DNA of 45,425 nucleotides, from positions 1-45,425 of the forward strand of contig CAILFU010000168.1 of the NCBI GenBank assembly GCA_903833595.1, in the 5' to 3' direction. The position numbers and the translations under genes were made by a program. This DNA is from an uncultured Pseudomonadota bacterium (GTDB lineage Bacteria > Pseudomonadota > Gammaproteobacteria > Burkholderiales > Methylophilaceae). Position 1 is the first letter of the stretch; the number at the start of each line of letters is the position of its first letter. Shown piece by piece: positions 32,448 through 41,462 of the stretch. The notes under the pieces were generated by a model. That model was given only the letters and a program-made list of their open reading frames with translations, searched no databases and had not been told where the DNA came from.

Positions 32448-32524
32448 TGGTGGTGAAAGAGGGACTTGAACCCTCGACCCCAGGATTATGAATCCTGTGC
32501 TCTAACCAGCTGAGCTACATCACC
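32448..32524 (-). tRNA. tRNA-Met (CAT), elongator; integration site
   Basis: A 77-base tRNA with the encoded CCA end, anticodon arm CAGGA-TTCATAA-TCCTG (anticodon CAT), T-arm GAGGG-TTCAAGT-CCCTC and D-arm TAGCTCAGCTGGTTAGAGC. The acceptor stem pairs GGTGATG with TTTCACC, with a U-U mismatch at 6-67 and a G-U pair at 7-66. It lacks the initiator-type C1-A72 mismatch (it has G1-C72), so it is the elongator form. Its 3' end is the attachment site of the neighbouring element. Confidence 0.93.
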
Positions 32525-32591
32525 ATGTAAACTTTTAATAAGGGCGCAATTCTAGTGTTTTAGGCGGTACTTGTCAAAAATAGTTTGCTAA

Positions 32592-33677
32592 TTACACATT
32601 AAATCTAAAGTGCATCACATCGCCATCTTGCACAATGTATTCTTTGCCCTCTAAGCGCATTTTACCGGCCTCTTTTGAGCCTTGCTCACCTTTGTTTTTA
32701 ACGTATTCGTCGTATTGAATGACTTCTGCACGAATAAAGCCACGTTCAAAGTCTGTGTGAATTACACCGGCGGCTTGTGGGGCTGTAGCGCCTTTTTTGA
32801 CTGTCCAAGCGCGTACTTCTTGCACACCCGCAGTAAAGTAGGTTTGCAAACCGAGTAAATCGTAAGCGGCACGAATAACGCGGTTTAGGCCCGGTTCATC
32901 TTGGCCCAGCTCTGATAAAAATAAGGCTTTATCTTCATCTTCTAGTTCTGAAATTTCAGATTCAATTTTTGCGCAAATACACACCACGGGTGCGCCTTCT
33001 GCTTTGCCTAGGGTCACCACTTTATCTAGCAGTGGGTTGTTTTCAAAGCCTGCTTCATCCACATTCGCTAAGTACATCACTGGTTTAACTGTAATGAGGC
33101 ATAGTGGTTTAAGAAGTTGCAGTTCGTCATCATCTAGCCCTAGCGTGCGCACGGCTTTAGCCTGGTTTAAGCACGGTAACACTTTGTCTAGCAATGCCAA
33201 TAGGGCAATCGCATCTTTATCACCACTTTTGGCTTTTTTGCTTTCGCGCTGCATGGTTTTTTCAACGGTTTCCATGTCGGCCAAGGCAAGCTCGGTATTA
33301 ATCACTTCAATGTCTGATAGCGGATCAATTTTATTTGAAACGTGAATCACATTGCTATCTTCAAAGCAGCGTACTACGTGGGCAATGGCGTCTGTTTCGC
33401 GGATATTGGCTAAAAACTTATTTCCTAAGCCTTCACCTTTAGAGGCGCCTGCGACTAAGCCGGCAATATCCACCATTTCAACAATGGCAGGCTGTGTTTT
33501 TTGTGGTTTTACAATGTCTATTAAGGCTTGCATGCGCGTATCTGGCACTTCTACAATGCCCACGTTAGGCTCAATGGTGCAAAATGGATAGTTCTCTGCC
33601 GCAATGCCCGCTTTAGTAATGGCATTAAATAAGGTAGATTTTCCTACGTTAGGTAGGCCAACAATTCCACATTTCAT
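32592..33677 (-). CDS. ychF: Redox-regulated ATPase YchF
   Basis: A 361-residue Obg-like P-loop protein. G1 is [16 protein letters not shown]3 region [20 protein letters not shown], and the G4 position reads NVDE in [12 protein letters not shown], the change that makes YchF prefer ATP to GTP. The C-terminal TGS domain is present ([20 protein letters not shown], with [12 protein letters not shown] at the end). YchF binds ribosomes and affects translation and oxidative stress responses. It follows pth on the same strand, a common pairing. Confidence 0.97.
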   Translation of the reverse strand: MKCGIVGLPNVGKSTLFNAITKAGIAAENYPFCTIEPNVGIVEVPDTRMQALIDIVKPQKTQPAIVEMVDIAGLVAGASKGEGLGNKFLANIRETDAIAHVVRCFEDSNVIHVSNKIDPLSDIEVINTELALADMETVEKTMQRESKKAKSGDKDAIALLALLDKVLPCLNQAKAVRTLGLDDDELQLLKPLCLITVKPVMYLANVDEAGFENNPLLDKVVTLGKAEGAPVVCICAKIESEISELEDEDKALFLSELGQDEPGLNRVIRAAYDLLGLQTYFTAGVQEVRAWTVKKGATAPQAAGVIHTDFERGFIRAEVIQYDEYVKNKGEQGSKEAGKMRLEGKEYIVQDGDVMHFRFNV

Positions 33678-33751
33678 CTTTTTTCCAGTTCATTTTTAAC
33701 GCAATGGTTGCGTATTAATTCGTATTCGTTAATCGGCCTTAAATATGGCCT

Positions 33752-34327
33752 TTATTTTTTCGAGTGCAATTTTAACATTGCCTGCTCAAAATCACCGCTT
33801 AACAGCTGCGGTACTATATGCATGCTTTTATCTAAACATTCATTAATGGCGGTTTGCTCATCTTTAGTGGGCGCTTTTAATACAAAGTTAACCACTTCGT
33901 TTTTATCACCAGGGTGACCAATACCAAAGCGCAAGCGCCAAAAATCTGCCGTACCGAGCGCGGCCGTAATGTCTTTTAAGCCATTATGCCCACCATGGCC
34001 ACCGGCTTTTTTTAATTTAACCGTGCCGGCGGGTAAATCTAACTCGTCATGAATCACCAGTATTTGTTCGGGTAATATTTTGTAGTAGTTAGCTAGTGCC
34101 GCTACCGATTTACCGCTGGCATTCATAAAGGTATTGGGTTTAAGTAGCCAAGTATCGTTAGTGGGGCTGAGCTTGCCTGCTATTGCAAAAAACTTTGCGT
34201 CTAAGCTAAGCTGGCTTTTACTGGTTAATGCCAGTTGATCCACCCACCAAAAGCCTGCGTTATGGCGCGTGGCTTCGTATTGCCCGCCAGGGTTACCTAA
34301 GCCTACAAAAAGTTTAATTTCACTCAT
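33752..34327 (-). CDS. pth: Peptidyl-tRNA hydrolase
   Basis: A 191-residue Pth that releases tRNA from stalled peptidyl-tRNA. Motifs are GLGNPGGQYEATRHNAGFW (catalytic His in the RHN segment), LLKPNTFMNASGKSV, IHDELDLPAG with the catalytic Asp, and GGHGGHNGLKDI, LRFGIGHPG. Length and spacing are normal. It lies between ychF and rplY and starts 14 bp beyond the rplY terminator. Confidence 0.97.
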   Translation of the reverse strand: MSEIKLFVGLGNPGGQYEATRHNAGFWWVDQLALTSKSQLSLDAKFFAIAGKLSPTNDTWLLKPNTFMNASGKSVAALANYYKILPEQILVIHDELDLPAGTVKLKKAGGHGGHNGLKDITAALGTADFWRLRFGIGHPGDKNEVVNFVLKAPTKDEQTAINECLDKSMHIVPQLLSGDFEQAMLKLHSKK

Positions 34328-34340
34328 ATGGACATAGTAT

Positions 34341-34377
34341 CAATAAAAAACGCGCACTTCATTAGAATGTGCGCGTT
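34341..34377 (-). terminator. Terminator after rplY
   Basis: On the minus strand, the stem AACGCGCAC / GTGCGCGTT has an 11-base loop and is followed by TTTTTTATTG. It lies between the rplY stop and the pth start, so pth needs its own promoter or read-through. Confidence 0.87.
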
Positions 34378-34411
34378 GTGTTTCATGCTTAAAATTAAAA
34401 CAGCTTTAAAC

Positions 34412-35044
34412 TTAAGCTTCTGGTTTAACTTCAGGCGCCGCTTCAACTGTTTCAGTAGCAGCATCAGAAACGCCACCACGTGTTTTAGCAATTGATACAA
34501 CCGCTGCGTCATCACCATGCACTAATTGCACAAATGTAACACCTTTAGGTAAGTTAATTTGTGATAAGTGAATTGAGTGACCCATTTCAAGTGCCGCTAC
34601 GTCTACTTCAATAAACTCTGGCAAATCTTTTGCTAGGCAGCTTACATCCGCTTCTGTGAAAATATGCGCAACAATACCGCCGCCAAGTTTTACACCTGGA
34701 GCAACGTCAGCATTGATAAAGTGGAAAGGCACTTTAACGTGGATTTTTTCTGTAGCGCTTACACGTTGAAAATCTACGTGTTGAATAGTGTTGCGTACTG
34801 GGTGCATTTGAAAGTCACGTAATAAAACGCTTTCTTTTTTGCCCTCTAAGTTTAGGTCTAATACTGAAGCATGGAATGCCTCATGACGAAACTCTAAAAA
34901 TAGTTCTTTTGCGTTTAGTTCAATGGTAACCGCTTCTTTACCTGCACCATACACAACACCTGGCACAGAACCCGCGTGACGAAGACGGCGGCTCGCACCC
35001 GTACCTTTTGCATCACGTTTTACTGCTTTGATTTCGATAGTCAT
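34412..35044 (-). CDS. rplY: 50S ribosomal protein L25/Ctc
   Basis: A 210-residue long-form L25 (Ctc type). The N-terminal L25 domain begins MTIEIKAVKRDAKGTGASRR and continues LRHAGSVPGVVYGAGKEA, which binds 5S rRNA. The C-terminal Ctc domain carries KVPFHFINADVAPGVKLGGG and EVDVAALEMGHSIHLSQINL. The final 20 residues are acidic and low in complexity. It lies 97 bp after prs, the usual prs-rplY-pth order. Confidence 0.95.
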   Translation of the reverse strand: MTIEIKAVKRDAKGTGASRRLRHAGSVPGVVYGAGKEAVTIELNAKELFLEFRHEAFHASVLDLNLEGKKESVLLRDFQMHPVRNTIQHVDFQRVSATEKIHVKVPFHFINADVAPGVKLGGGIVAHIFTEADVSCLAKDLPEFIEVDVAALEMGHSIHLSQINLPKGVTFVQLVHGDDAAVVSIAKTRGGVSDAATETVEAAPEVKPEA

Positions 35045-35141
35045 TTTACTGCTCCTAAATTTACTGCTTGGCTTTCGACAGCCCTCTTACACAAGAAACT
35101 GCACACCGCGACCAGTATGCAGGGTTAAAACTTTAAATTAT

Positions 35142-36092
35142 TTAATCCATAAACAGTGAAGATACAGAATCTTCACAGCTAATGCGACGAATCGTTTCAG
35201 CTAATAATTCAGCCGCGCTTAATTGGCGAATCTTTTTGCAATTGATTGATTCAATATCAAGCGCAATGGTATTGGTTACCACTAATTCATCTAATTCTGA
35301 GGCCAAAATACGCGCCGCCGCGCCGCCTGACAATACAGGGTGAGTGGCATAGGCAATAACTTTTTTAGCGCCATTATTCTTTAATGCCGCCGCCGCTTCA
35401 CATAGCGTGTTAGCGGTATCGACCATGTCGTCCATAATCACGCAGGTACGGCCAGCGACATCACCAATAATGTTCATCACTTTGGCCACATTTGGTTTTG
35501 GACGACGTTTATCAATAATCGCCAAGTCAGAACCTAATTGTTTAGCCGCCGCACGGGCACGCACAACGCCGCCCACATCCGGTGAAACGACCATTAAATT
35601 TTCATGTTTTTGCAGTAATAAGTCGGCCAGTAAAATTGGCGTCGCGTAAATATTATCTACAGGAATGTCAAAAAACCCTTGAATTTGATCTGAGTGCAAA
35701 TCCATAGTTAGCAAACGATTAACGCCTACACCCGTGAGCATGTTGGCCACTACTTTGGCAGTAATCGCTACGCGTGCAGAGCGAGGACGGCGATCTTGCC
35801 GTGAATAACCAAAATAAGGAATCGCAGCAGTAATACGGCCGGCTGATGAGCGACGTAGCGCATCTACCATCACCATGACTTCCATCAAACTGTCATTGGT
35901 TGGGTGGCTGGTTGATTGCAACACGAAAACATCGCGTCCGCGTACGTTTTCAAGCAATTCAACGGTCGTTTCGCCATCACTAAATGTGCCAACATGGGCG
36001 CGTCCAAGCTCAATGCCTAAGTGCTTAGCTACTTCTTGCGCAAGTATTGGGTTGGCCGAGCCTGTAAAGACCATCAAGTTGCCGTTAGACAT
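35142..36092 (-). CDS. prs: Ribose-phosphate pyrophosphokinase Prs
   Basis: A 316-residue PRPP synthetase, making PRPP from ribose-5-phosphate and ATP for nucleotide, His and Trp synthesis. Motifs are [65 protein letters not shown] and the PRPP loop [12 protein letters not shown]. Length is normal for the class I enzyme. The gene lies downstream of tRNA-Gln, separated by a terminator-like hairpin. Confidence 0.97.
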   Translation of the reverse strand: MSNGNLMVFTGSANPILAQEVAKHLGIELGRAHVGTFSDGETTVELLENVRGRDVFVLQSTSHPTNDSLMEVMVMVDALRRSSAGRITAAIPYFGYSRQDRRPRSARVAITAKVVANMLTGVGVNRLLTMDLHSDQIQGFFDIPVDNIYATPILLADLLLQKHENLMVVSPDVGGVVRARAAAKQLGSDLAIIDKRRPKPNVAKVMNIIGDVAGRTCVIMDDMVDTANTLCEAAAALKNNGAKKVIAYATHPVLSGGAAARILASELDELVVTNTIALDIESINCKKIRQLSAAELLAETIRRISCEDSVSSLFMD

Positions 36093-36150
36093 TTGTTGAT
36101 TCCCTATCGTGCCAGCATTTATGGTGCCGGCTAAACTATCAATAAAAACT

Positions 36151-36193
36151 TATAAAAAACAAAAGCGCGTAAATCAAATAATCTACACGCTTT
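36151..36193 (-). terminator. Terminator-like hairpin after tRNA-Gln
   Basis: On the minus strand, AAAGCGTGTA and TACGCGCTTT pair with one mismatch around a loop, followed by TTTTGTTTTTTAT. It lies between tRNA-Gln and prs, so it probably ends or attenuates transcripts from ispE/tRNA-Gln. Confidence 0.6.
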
Positions 36194-36234
36194 CTATTTC
36201 AATTTATGCAGACAAGACATCTACATAATAAATT

Positions 36235-36311
36235 TGGCTGAGGAGGAAGGACTCGAACCTTCGGATGCTGGGATCAAAACCCAGTGCCTTAACCAACTTG
36301 GCGACTCCCCA
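36235..36311 (-). tRNA. tRNA-Gln (TTG)
   Basis: A 77-base tRNA with the encoded CCA. Acceptor TGGGGAG pairs with CTCCTCA (one G-U). The anticodon arm CTGGG-TTTTGAT-CCCAG gives anticodon TTG. The T-arm is GAAGG-TTCGAGT-CCTTC. It lies 17 bp after the ispE stop in the common ispE-tRNA-Gln-prs arrangement. Confidence 0.95.
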
Positions 36312-36328
36312 ATATTTAATCAGACTAT

Positions 36329-37231
36329 TTAATGAGACACAAAGTCTATTAACGGGTGCTGATTTAACCCTTTTGCAACAAATCCCTGCACAGAAAAGCC
36401 GAGTACTTCTTTTGGTTTTTGCTGCCAGAGTTCATTTGCAATTTTTTCGCTCGCTACTTCTAAAAACACCGAAGCACCTGAACCACTCATCCTTGCATCA
36501 CCAAATTGCTTAAGCCAAGTCAAACAAGCTGAAACTGCCGGATAATCATTGCAAACTACTTTTTCAAGATGGTTTGTAAACGCAGTGTTTGAATTATCAT
36601 TCGCCGAATTTAACACCGAGCAATTAGACGCCCTTGAAAAGTCCGACATTGTCTTAGGAATAGCATTTTTTGTCAATTGCTTATTGGCAAATATTTGCGC
36701 AGTAGAGACATGTACATTGGGGGTTAATACGAGGTAGTAGGCTTCTTTTAGTGAAATAGTTTGCAGTTGTTCGCCCACACCTTCAGCCCAGGCATTTGTG
36801 CCATAGATAAAAAACGGCACATCCGCGCCTAATTGTAGGCCAAGCGACAACAATTGAGCACGACTTAAATTGAGCTGCCACAGCCGATTTAACGCCATTA
36901 AAACAGTGGCCGCATCTGAACTACCACCACCCAAACCACCGCCCATGGGGATGCGTTTTTCAACAATCATTTCTACACCTAACGGGCATTGGCTGTATTG
37001 CTGTAGCAATTTGGCCGCACGTACGCATAAATCTTGCGCTGCTGGCACGCCGGCAATGTCATTCACACGTTTAATGGCGCCATCTTGGGTAGGTTTTAGC
37101 TGTATGGTGTCGTAAAAATCAAGCAGGCGAAAAACCGTTTGCAACAGATGGTAGCCATCAGCGCGTTGCCCAGTAATATGCAAAAACAAATTAATTTTTG
37201 CAGGGGCTAAAAATGATTGAAAATCTTGCAT
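36329..37231 (-). CDS. ispE: 4-diphosphocytidyl-2-C-methyl-D-erythritol kinase IspE
   Basis: A 300-residue GHMP kinase of the methylerythritol phosphate pathway. The start has FLAPAKINLFLHITGQRADG with the catalytic Lys, the ATP loop is PMGGGLGGGSSDAATVLMAL, with GADVPFFIYG and the C-terminal DARMSGSGASVFLEV motif. A stretch around residues 186-216 is rich in Asn and Ser (SNCSVLNSANDNSNT) and is a longer loop than usual. It precedes tRNA-Gln and follows the carbonic-anhydrase-like gene on the same strand. Confidence 0.96.
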   Translation of the reverse strand: MQDFQSFLAPAKINLFLHITGQRADGYHLLQTVFRLLDFYDTIQLKPTQDGAIKRVNDIAGVPAAQDLCVRAAKLLQQYSQCPLGVEMIVEKRIPMGGGLGGGSSDAATVLMALNRLWQLNLSRAQLLSLGLQLGADVPFFIYGTNAWAEGVGEQLQTISLKEAYYLVLTPNVHVSTAQIFANKQLTKNAIPKTMSDFSRASNCSVLNSANDNSNTAFTNHLEKVVCNDYPAVSACLTWLKQFGDARMSGSGASVFLEVASEKIANELWQQKPKEVLGFSVQGFVAKGLNQHPLIDFVSH

Positions 37232-37310
37232 AAACGCATTTTAACGCATCTGGCTATGCGAGGCATCTCTAATCATTCACTTCATTTTAAGTGAAGGTTA
37301 GCCGGCTGGC

Positions 37311-38564
37311 TTATTCCACAATAATGCGGCCGTTGAGCGCTTGTAGCGGGCGGTTGTTATCAGAGGTAATCACCTCATTAAGCGCCTTGATTTGCTCTTT
37401 TGAGGCCGTCATCGGGGTTTTCATGACAAGCCAACGCACCCCTTCTGTACAAGGTGGGTTGGTGAGTGAGCCGCTCAATCGATAATAGCTTTGGTTGTCA
37501 GGGATTAATTCGTTAGGCGTTACCCGGTTTTTTAACACCACAGGTTCAGTGACCTCTTTGGTGATTTGCCCCCATAACTTGGCTAAACCTAGGTTGGCTT
37601 TGCCTTCGGTATACATCACCGCAATAATGGTGAGGTTACCCTTGGAATCTGAGTGCAAAAATTGCGCCTCTAGCGGAAATATTTTGCCATGTATGGTGTG
37701 TTCACTAGGGGAATGAAAATTCAGTTGCTTCATCTGATAAGCAGCACTGTCTAGCACCAGCATATTGCCTTCTTTAAAATTCACACTCACGCTATGGCCG
37801 TCATTTGCAATATCTCTGGCAGGGAATCTTTGTATGCTTTTAAGTGGTTTTAGCGAAGCATGCGTCGTCTTATCAATATTGATGGGCGATTGATTGCGTC
37901 CGGCAGCGCAAGTTGCAAATTCTGTAGATAGCTTGCCCCAATTCTCAGGCCCATCTTTGCCTTTATAAGACCACGGCGTCTTATGGTTGCTGTCTTTTGT
38001 TTTTGCATTGTCTGGCTTAGTTGCAGCCTTCGCAACAGGCTCGGCCGTTTTTTCTGCCACGGTTTCTGCTGGCGTTTCAGATTTTTTTTCAGTGGCTTCA
38101 GGCTTAGCGCTGGACGCTTTTACTTTTTCAGCTTCAGGGCTTGTAGGCTTAGCGGCAACGGCGGGTTTGTCAGCTTTGCAAATGTAACGCATTGCAATGT
38201 CGATATGTGATTCGGGCACAGGCTCAATAAATTCAGCTGTCTTTGCCTCAATACCTGCCGAATAAACCAGCTCGTCATCTAAATATTGAAACACTTGTGA
38301 GGTGGCCACTTTTTGTGAGGCACAATCAAAATGCCACAATAATTTTGTTAAATTGTAGGTTTTATCAATCGTCTCTGGATTGACTTGCGGGGTCTTGTAT
38401 TCAATCTTAATCCAAGCTCTTTTGAGATTGTCTTTTTGCAAAACGGATTGCTTGTCTAGCATGAGCTTTTCTGTATTTTGATTATTCAGTTGCACCCATG
38501 TCGCTGAATGACCGCTGCTAATGATTGCAAAATATAATAGCAATGCTGTTATTAACTGCTTCAT
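37311..38564 (-). CDS. Exported fusion: N-terminal domain plus alpha-carbonic-anhydrase-like domain lacking Zn ligands
   Basis: A 417-residue exported protein. Signal peptide (1-20, ending SGHS-A), then a domain to about residue 130 resembling surface-adhesin-E/CNP1-type proteins (ATWVQLNNQNTEKLMLDKQS, C81, and C129 in RYICKA). A low-complexity Ala/Lys/Glu/Pro linker follows (131-195). Residues 196-417 are an alpha-carbonic anhydrase: WSYKGKDGPENWG, QSPINID, YRLSGSLTNPPCTEGVRW. C219 and C372 can pair, and H257 (proton shuttle) and T368 are kept. But the zinc positions are N282, H284 and Q301, where active enzymes have three His. Normal activity is therefore unlikely. It sits between ispE and lolB, which are often adjacent. 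Confidence 0.85.
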   Translation of the reverse strand: MKQLITALLLYFAIISSGHSATWVQLNNQNTEKLMLDKQSVLQKDNLKRAWIKIEYKTPQVNPETIDKTYNLTKLLWHFDCASQKVATSQVFQYLDDELVYSAGIEAKTAEFIEPVPESHIDIAMRYICKADKPAVAAKPTSPEAEKVKASSAKPEATEKKSETPAETVAEKTAEPVAKAATKPDNAKTKDSNHKTPWSYKGKDGPENWGKLSTEFATCAAGRNQSPINIDKTTHASLKPLKSIQRFPARDIANDGHSVSVNFKEGNMLVLDSAAYQMKQLNFHSPSEHTIHGKIFPLEAQFLHSDSKGNLTIIAVMYTEGKANLGLAKLWGQITKEVTEPVVLKNRVTPNELIPDNQSYYRLSGSLTNPPCTEGVRWLVMKTPMTASKEQIKALNEVITSDNNRPLQALNGRIIVE

Positions 38565-38783
38565 AACACCCTCAATTTTACTTTAGCCATTTTGGCGCTA
38601 AGCCAAAATTTAAGCACAATGTGTAAATCTATCTTCACCCGCTAAATTATGCACAAGCCAAGCGGGTTTCTAATGAGGGAGTAGTGGTGGATTTAAGGCT
38701 TAATTCTGAGGATTATTTCTTGAATGCGGCGATGGGGCAATATGTCAGGGGGCAAGATGATGCTTGAAGTATATTGAATATAG

Positions 38784-39398
38784 CTAGTTTTTAACGGCTT
38801 CCCATTTTTCAACCAGCAGTTTTAAGGTCACTTTTTCATTCTTAAGTAAAATCTTGCTAGGCAAAAAATAACCGTTTTGTTCAGCATAATTTTGGTATTC
38901 AATTGCCCAGCCATCTTGTTTTAGTGTGAGCAAATGACCTTGCTCGTCCCAAGCGCTGCTTTGAATGGGGCTATTAGCAGGGCGTCCAAGCGACCAATCA
39001 GCAAGGCCGGTTAGTGGTAAGCGCCAACCCAATGTGGTTTGAGTGAGTGATTCAGCATCCATCGCTGAAATGCGATTACCCTTGGCATCTTCAAGCGTTA
39101 CCTCGCCTGAAGTTTTTTTGATGCTAGCCACCTGACCACCTAGCGGTGAGAAAAGTGAAATATCATCGGTTAAATTGTCGTGCTGCCAAGTGATGGCGCC
39201 AGAAAAGCCTTTACCCTCGGCTTGTACGCCAATACGACCTTTAATTGTAAATTGCTGAATTTCGCCAATGTGCTGTAAATGTTGCTGATATAACACATTA
39301 GCACTTACATTTACCACAGGCTGGCTGATAGGCGCGCTAGCGCAAGCTTGCAATAAAGCGACCAAGCCCAACAGCGCGTAAATGCGAGTGAAATTCAT
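38784..39398 (-). CDS. lolB: Outer membrane lipoprotein receptor LolB
   Basis: A 204-residue lipoprotein with lipobox LLQAC and lipidated Cys at residue 19. The mature part has FTIKGRIGVQAEGKGFSGAI, TWQHDNLTDDISLFSPLGG and WRLPLTGLADWSLGRP, the LolB signature in which W and the LPL-x-G-L turn are conserved. LolB receives lipoproteins from LolA and inserts them in the outer membrane. It is 21 bp downstream of the TPR lipoprotein gene, a frequent pairing in betaproteobacteria. Confidence 0.95.
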   Translation of the reverse strand: MNFTRIYALLGLVALLQACASAPISQPVVNVSANVLYQQHLQHIGEIQQFTIKGRIGVQAEGKGFSGAITWQHDNLTDDISLFSPLGGQVASIKKTSGEVTLEDAKGNRISAMDAESLTQTTLGWRLPLTGLADWSLGRPANSPIQSSAWDEQGHLLTLKQDGWAIEYQNYAEQNGYFLPSKILLKNEKVTLKLLVEKWEAVKN

Positions 39399-39419
39399 AG
39401 GTTAGGCTATTTTAAGCGA

Positions 39420-41177
39420 CTACGACTTGAATTTATTGGTAGTGGTGATGAGCAGTTCATTGTCTGGATTAGCGCTGAGGGCTTCATTCCAAATTCTTTT
39501 TGCTTCTGCATGTTGCCCTTTTTGCCATAACGCTTCACCTAAATGGGCGGCAATTTCAGGGTCTTGGCTTACGTTGTAAGCTTGTTGCAAATAACCTATC
39601 GCTTTATCTAAATTACCTTTTCGAAAGTGTGCCCAACCCAAGCTATCAAGCATGTAGTGATCATTCGGTGTAATCGTTAGCGCTTTTTCAATCAGGGTAA
39701 TGGCCTCATTGAGCTTGATATTACGGTCTGCAAATGAATAACCAAGCGCATTGTAAGCGGCGGCAAAATCAGGTTTTTCGGCAATTATTTTGCGCAATTC
39801 AGCTTCCATCACATCATACTTTTGCATGCGCTCTGCAGCCAGTGCGAAGTCATAAACCAGCTCAGGAGTATTGGGTAAATTCTTAACCGCTTTATCAAGT
39901 AAATCAAACGATTCTTGATTACGTTTGGCTTTAGCCAGCATCGAAGCTTCTGTTTGAATCACAATAATTTGTTGTTCGGTATTTAACTCATCAAGCGCAT
40001 CTAGTTTTTCAATGGCCTTATCTACCGTTTGCGTGCGAGAAATTAAATTAGCCCAATTCATTTGCGCTTCAAAATAATGTGCCCCCGCTTGCATCTTGCT
40101 GTACCAAACAGTTGCCACGTCATTATGATTTTGTTTTTCTGCAACTTGGGCAAGGTAAAGGTAAATTTGATCAACGTCTTTAAAACCTAAGGTAAGCGCT
40201 TCCTGAAAATACCCTTCAGCGGCCGCGTAATCGGTCGATTGAAAGGCTAGCAAGCCAATAACGGCAGTAATTTCAGCCTCATTTTTTGCGTCACCGTTTT
40301 TAGCGTTTTTAAGGATGATGGGGTATTCTTTTTTTGCCGCATCATATTGTTTTTGGCTTACTAAAAACTTTGCAAGATTTAAACGAACTTCATTTGAATC
40401 AGCATGCTGATCAATAAATGTTCGATAGTAATCTATCGCCAGTTGAGGGGATTTAACATACAACACTTGGCCCTTAAGTAGGGTGGTAATAGGCCAGTCT
40501 GGTTTAAGCGCTTCAGCGCGATTCAACGCTTTGAGTGCAACCTCATCTTGTTTAGCAGTCCAAGCCGCTTGGCCGACTGCAAAATGCGCTTCAGCTAAAT
40601 CTGGATAAGGTTGAGCCAGTGATTGAATAAGGCTTAATACGCCAGCTTTATCCGCACTTCTGCCTAATAAGTTATTTAAGAACAAAAAGCCACCCGATCT
40701 AGTGTCTTCTTTAGCGAGCACTTTAACTAAAAATGGTTTGGCATCATTTAACTTGCCAGTAGCAATCAATATTTCCATCATGGCTTGCTGTGCTTCGTTT
40801 GAGCTAGGGTCAAGCTCAGCCCAAAGCTTAACCGCTGGGACTGTTAAGTTAGGCACATTGCCATAGGCGGCAATTTTAGCCGCACGCTCTGCCAAGCCTG
40901 AATCCCGTGTTGTTTTGGCCAACTCATAAAAAATTGTGCCTGATGTTGCTAAGTCGCCCCGTTGCCCAGCCACTTCTGCGACTAAGTATCGGTACACAAG
41001 TTCTGCACTCAGCTGGTTTTTACTGCCCGCAGCGGTATTCCCTGAATTAGCGTTTATGCCAGAGTGGGTTGCGCAACTCATTAGCCCTAGTGAACCTATC
41101 AGCATCAATGCGCCACATAGCTGGGTGTAACGGCATGATGTTTTTTTAACGAGATGTAAATTTTTGTTTGGGCGCAT
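39420..41177 (-). CDS. TPR-repeat lipoprotein
   Basis: A 585-residue lipoprotein: the signal ends LGLMSC with the lipid-bearing Cys at about residue 34. The rest is tetratricopeptide repeats, clearest in the C-terminal third: AAYNALGYSFADRNIKLNEA, HYMLDSLGWAHFRKGNLDKA and AAHLGEALWQKGQHAEAKRI. Its place directly upstream of lolB and its lipid anchor suggest a periplasmic or outer-membrane scaffold role; no partner is evident. Divergent from the ABC operon across 285 bp, in which I see no gene. Confidence 0.9.
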   Translation of the reverse strand: MRPNKNLHLVKKTSCRYTQLCGALMLIGSLGLMSCATHSGINANSGNTAAGSKNQLSAELVYRYLVAEVAGQRGDLATSGTIFYELAKTTRDSGLAERAAKIAAYGNVPNLTVPAVKLWAELDPSSNEAQQAMMEILIATGKLNDAKPFLVKVLAKEDTRSGGFLFLNNLLGRSADKAGVLSLIQSLAQPYPDLAEAHFAVGQAAWTAKQDEVALKALNRAEALKPDWPITTLLKGQVLYVKSPQLAIDYYRTFIDQHADSNEVRLNLAKFLVSQKQYDAAKKEYPIILKNAKNGDAKNEAEITAVIGLLAFQSTDYAAAEGYFQEALTLGFKDVDQIYLYLAQVAEKQNHNDVATVWYSKMQAGAHYFEAQMNWANLISRTQTVDKAIEKLDALDELNTEQQIIVIQTEASMLAKAKRNQESFDLLDKAVKNLPNTPELVYDFALAAERMQKYDVMEAELRKIIAEKPDFAAAYNALGYSFADRNIKLNEAITLIEKALTITPNDHYMLDSLGWAHFRKGNLDKAIGYLQQAYNVSQDPEIAAHLGEALWQKGQHAEAKRIWNEALSANPDNELLITTTNKFKS

Positions 41178-41462
41178 AGAGTTTTTGTGGCACTGATAAA
41201 AGTTAATAGGGCGTTGTAGGTCTTTACTTATAATCTTTAAGGCGCTTATTAAGCAATAAATGATACTTAATATATTATATGCGTCATTTCTTAGTCCGTG
41301 ACAGTTGTCGCAAGTTCCTACATAATTATGAATTGACTATAACGCATGTCAACAGAACTTTCTATTTGGTCATGTTTTCCTAAGAATATTGAGTAATCCC
41401 TTAGAATAAATTGTTTTCGTAACAATTATTTTCTGTAATTGAGTATTTTGAATTGAGTGGCT

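Noticed and set aside
33004-33345. Plus-strand reading frames inside ychF
   Set aside because: They lie wholly opposite a clear YchF coding region, have no ribosome site and no recognisable protein features.
37983-38210. Plus-strand frames opposite the Ala/Lys/Glu-rich linker of the carbonic-anhydrase-like gene
   Set aside because: Low-complexity sequence on the coding strand produces open but meaningless antisense frames.
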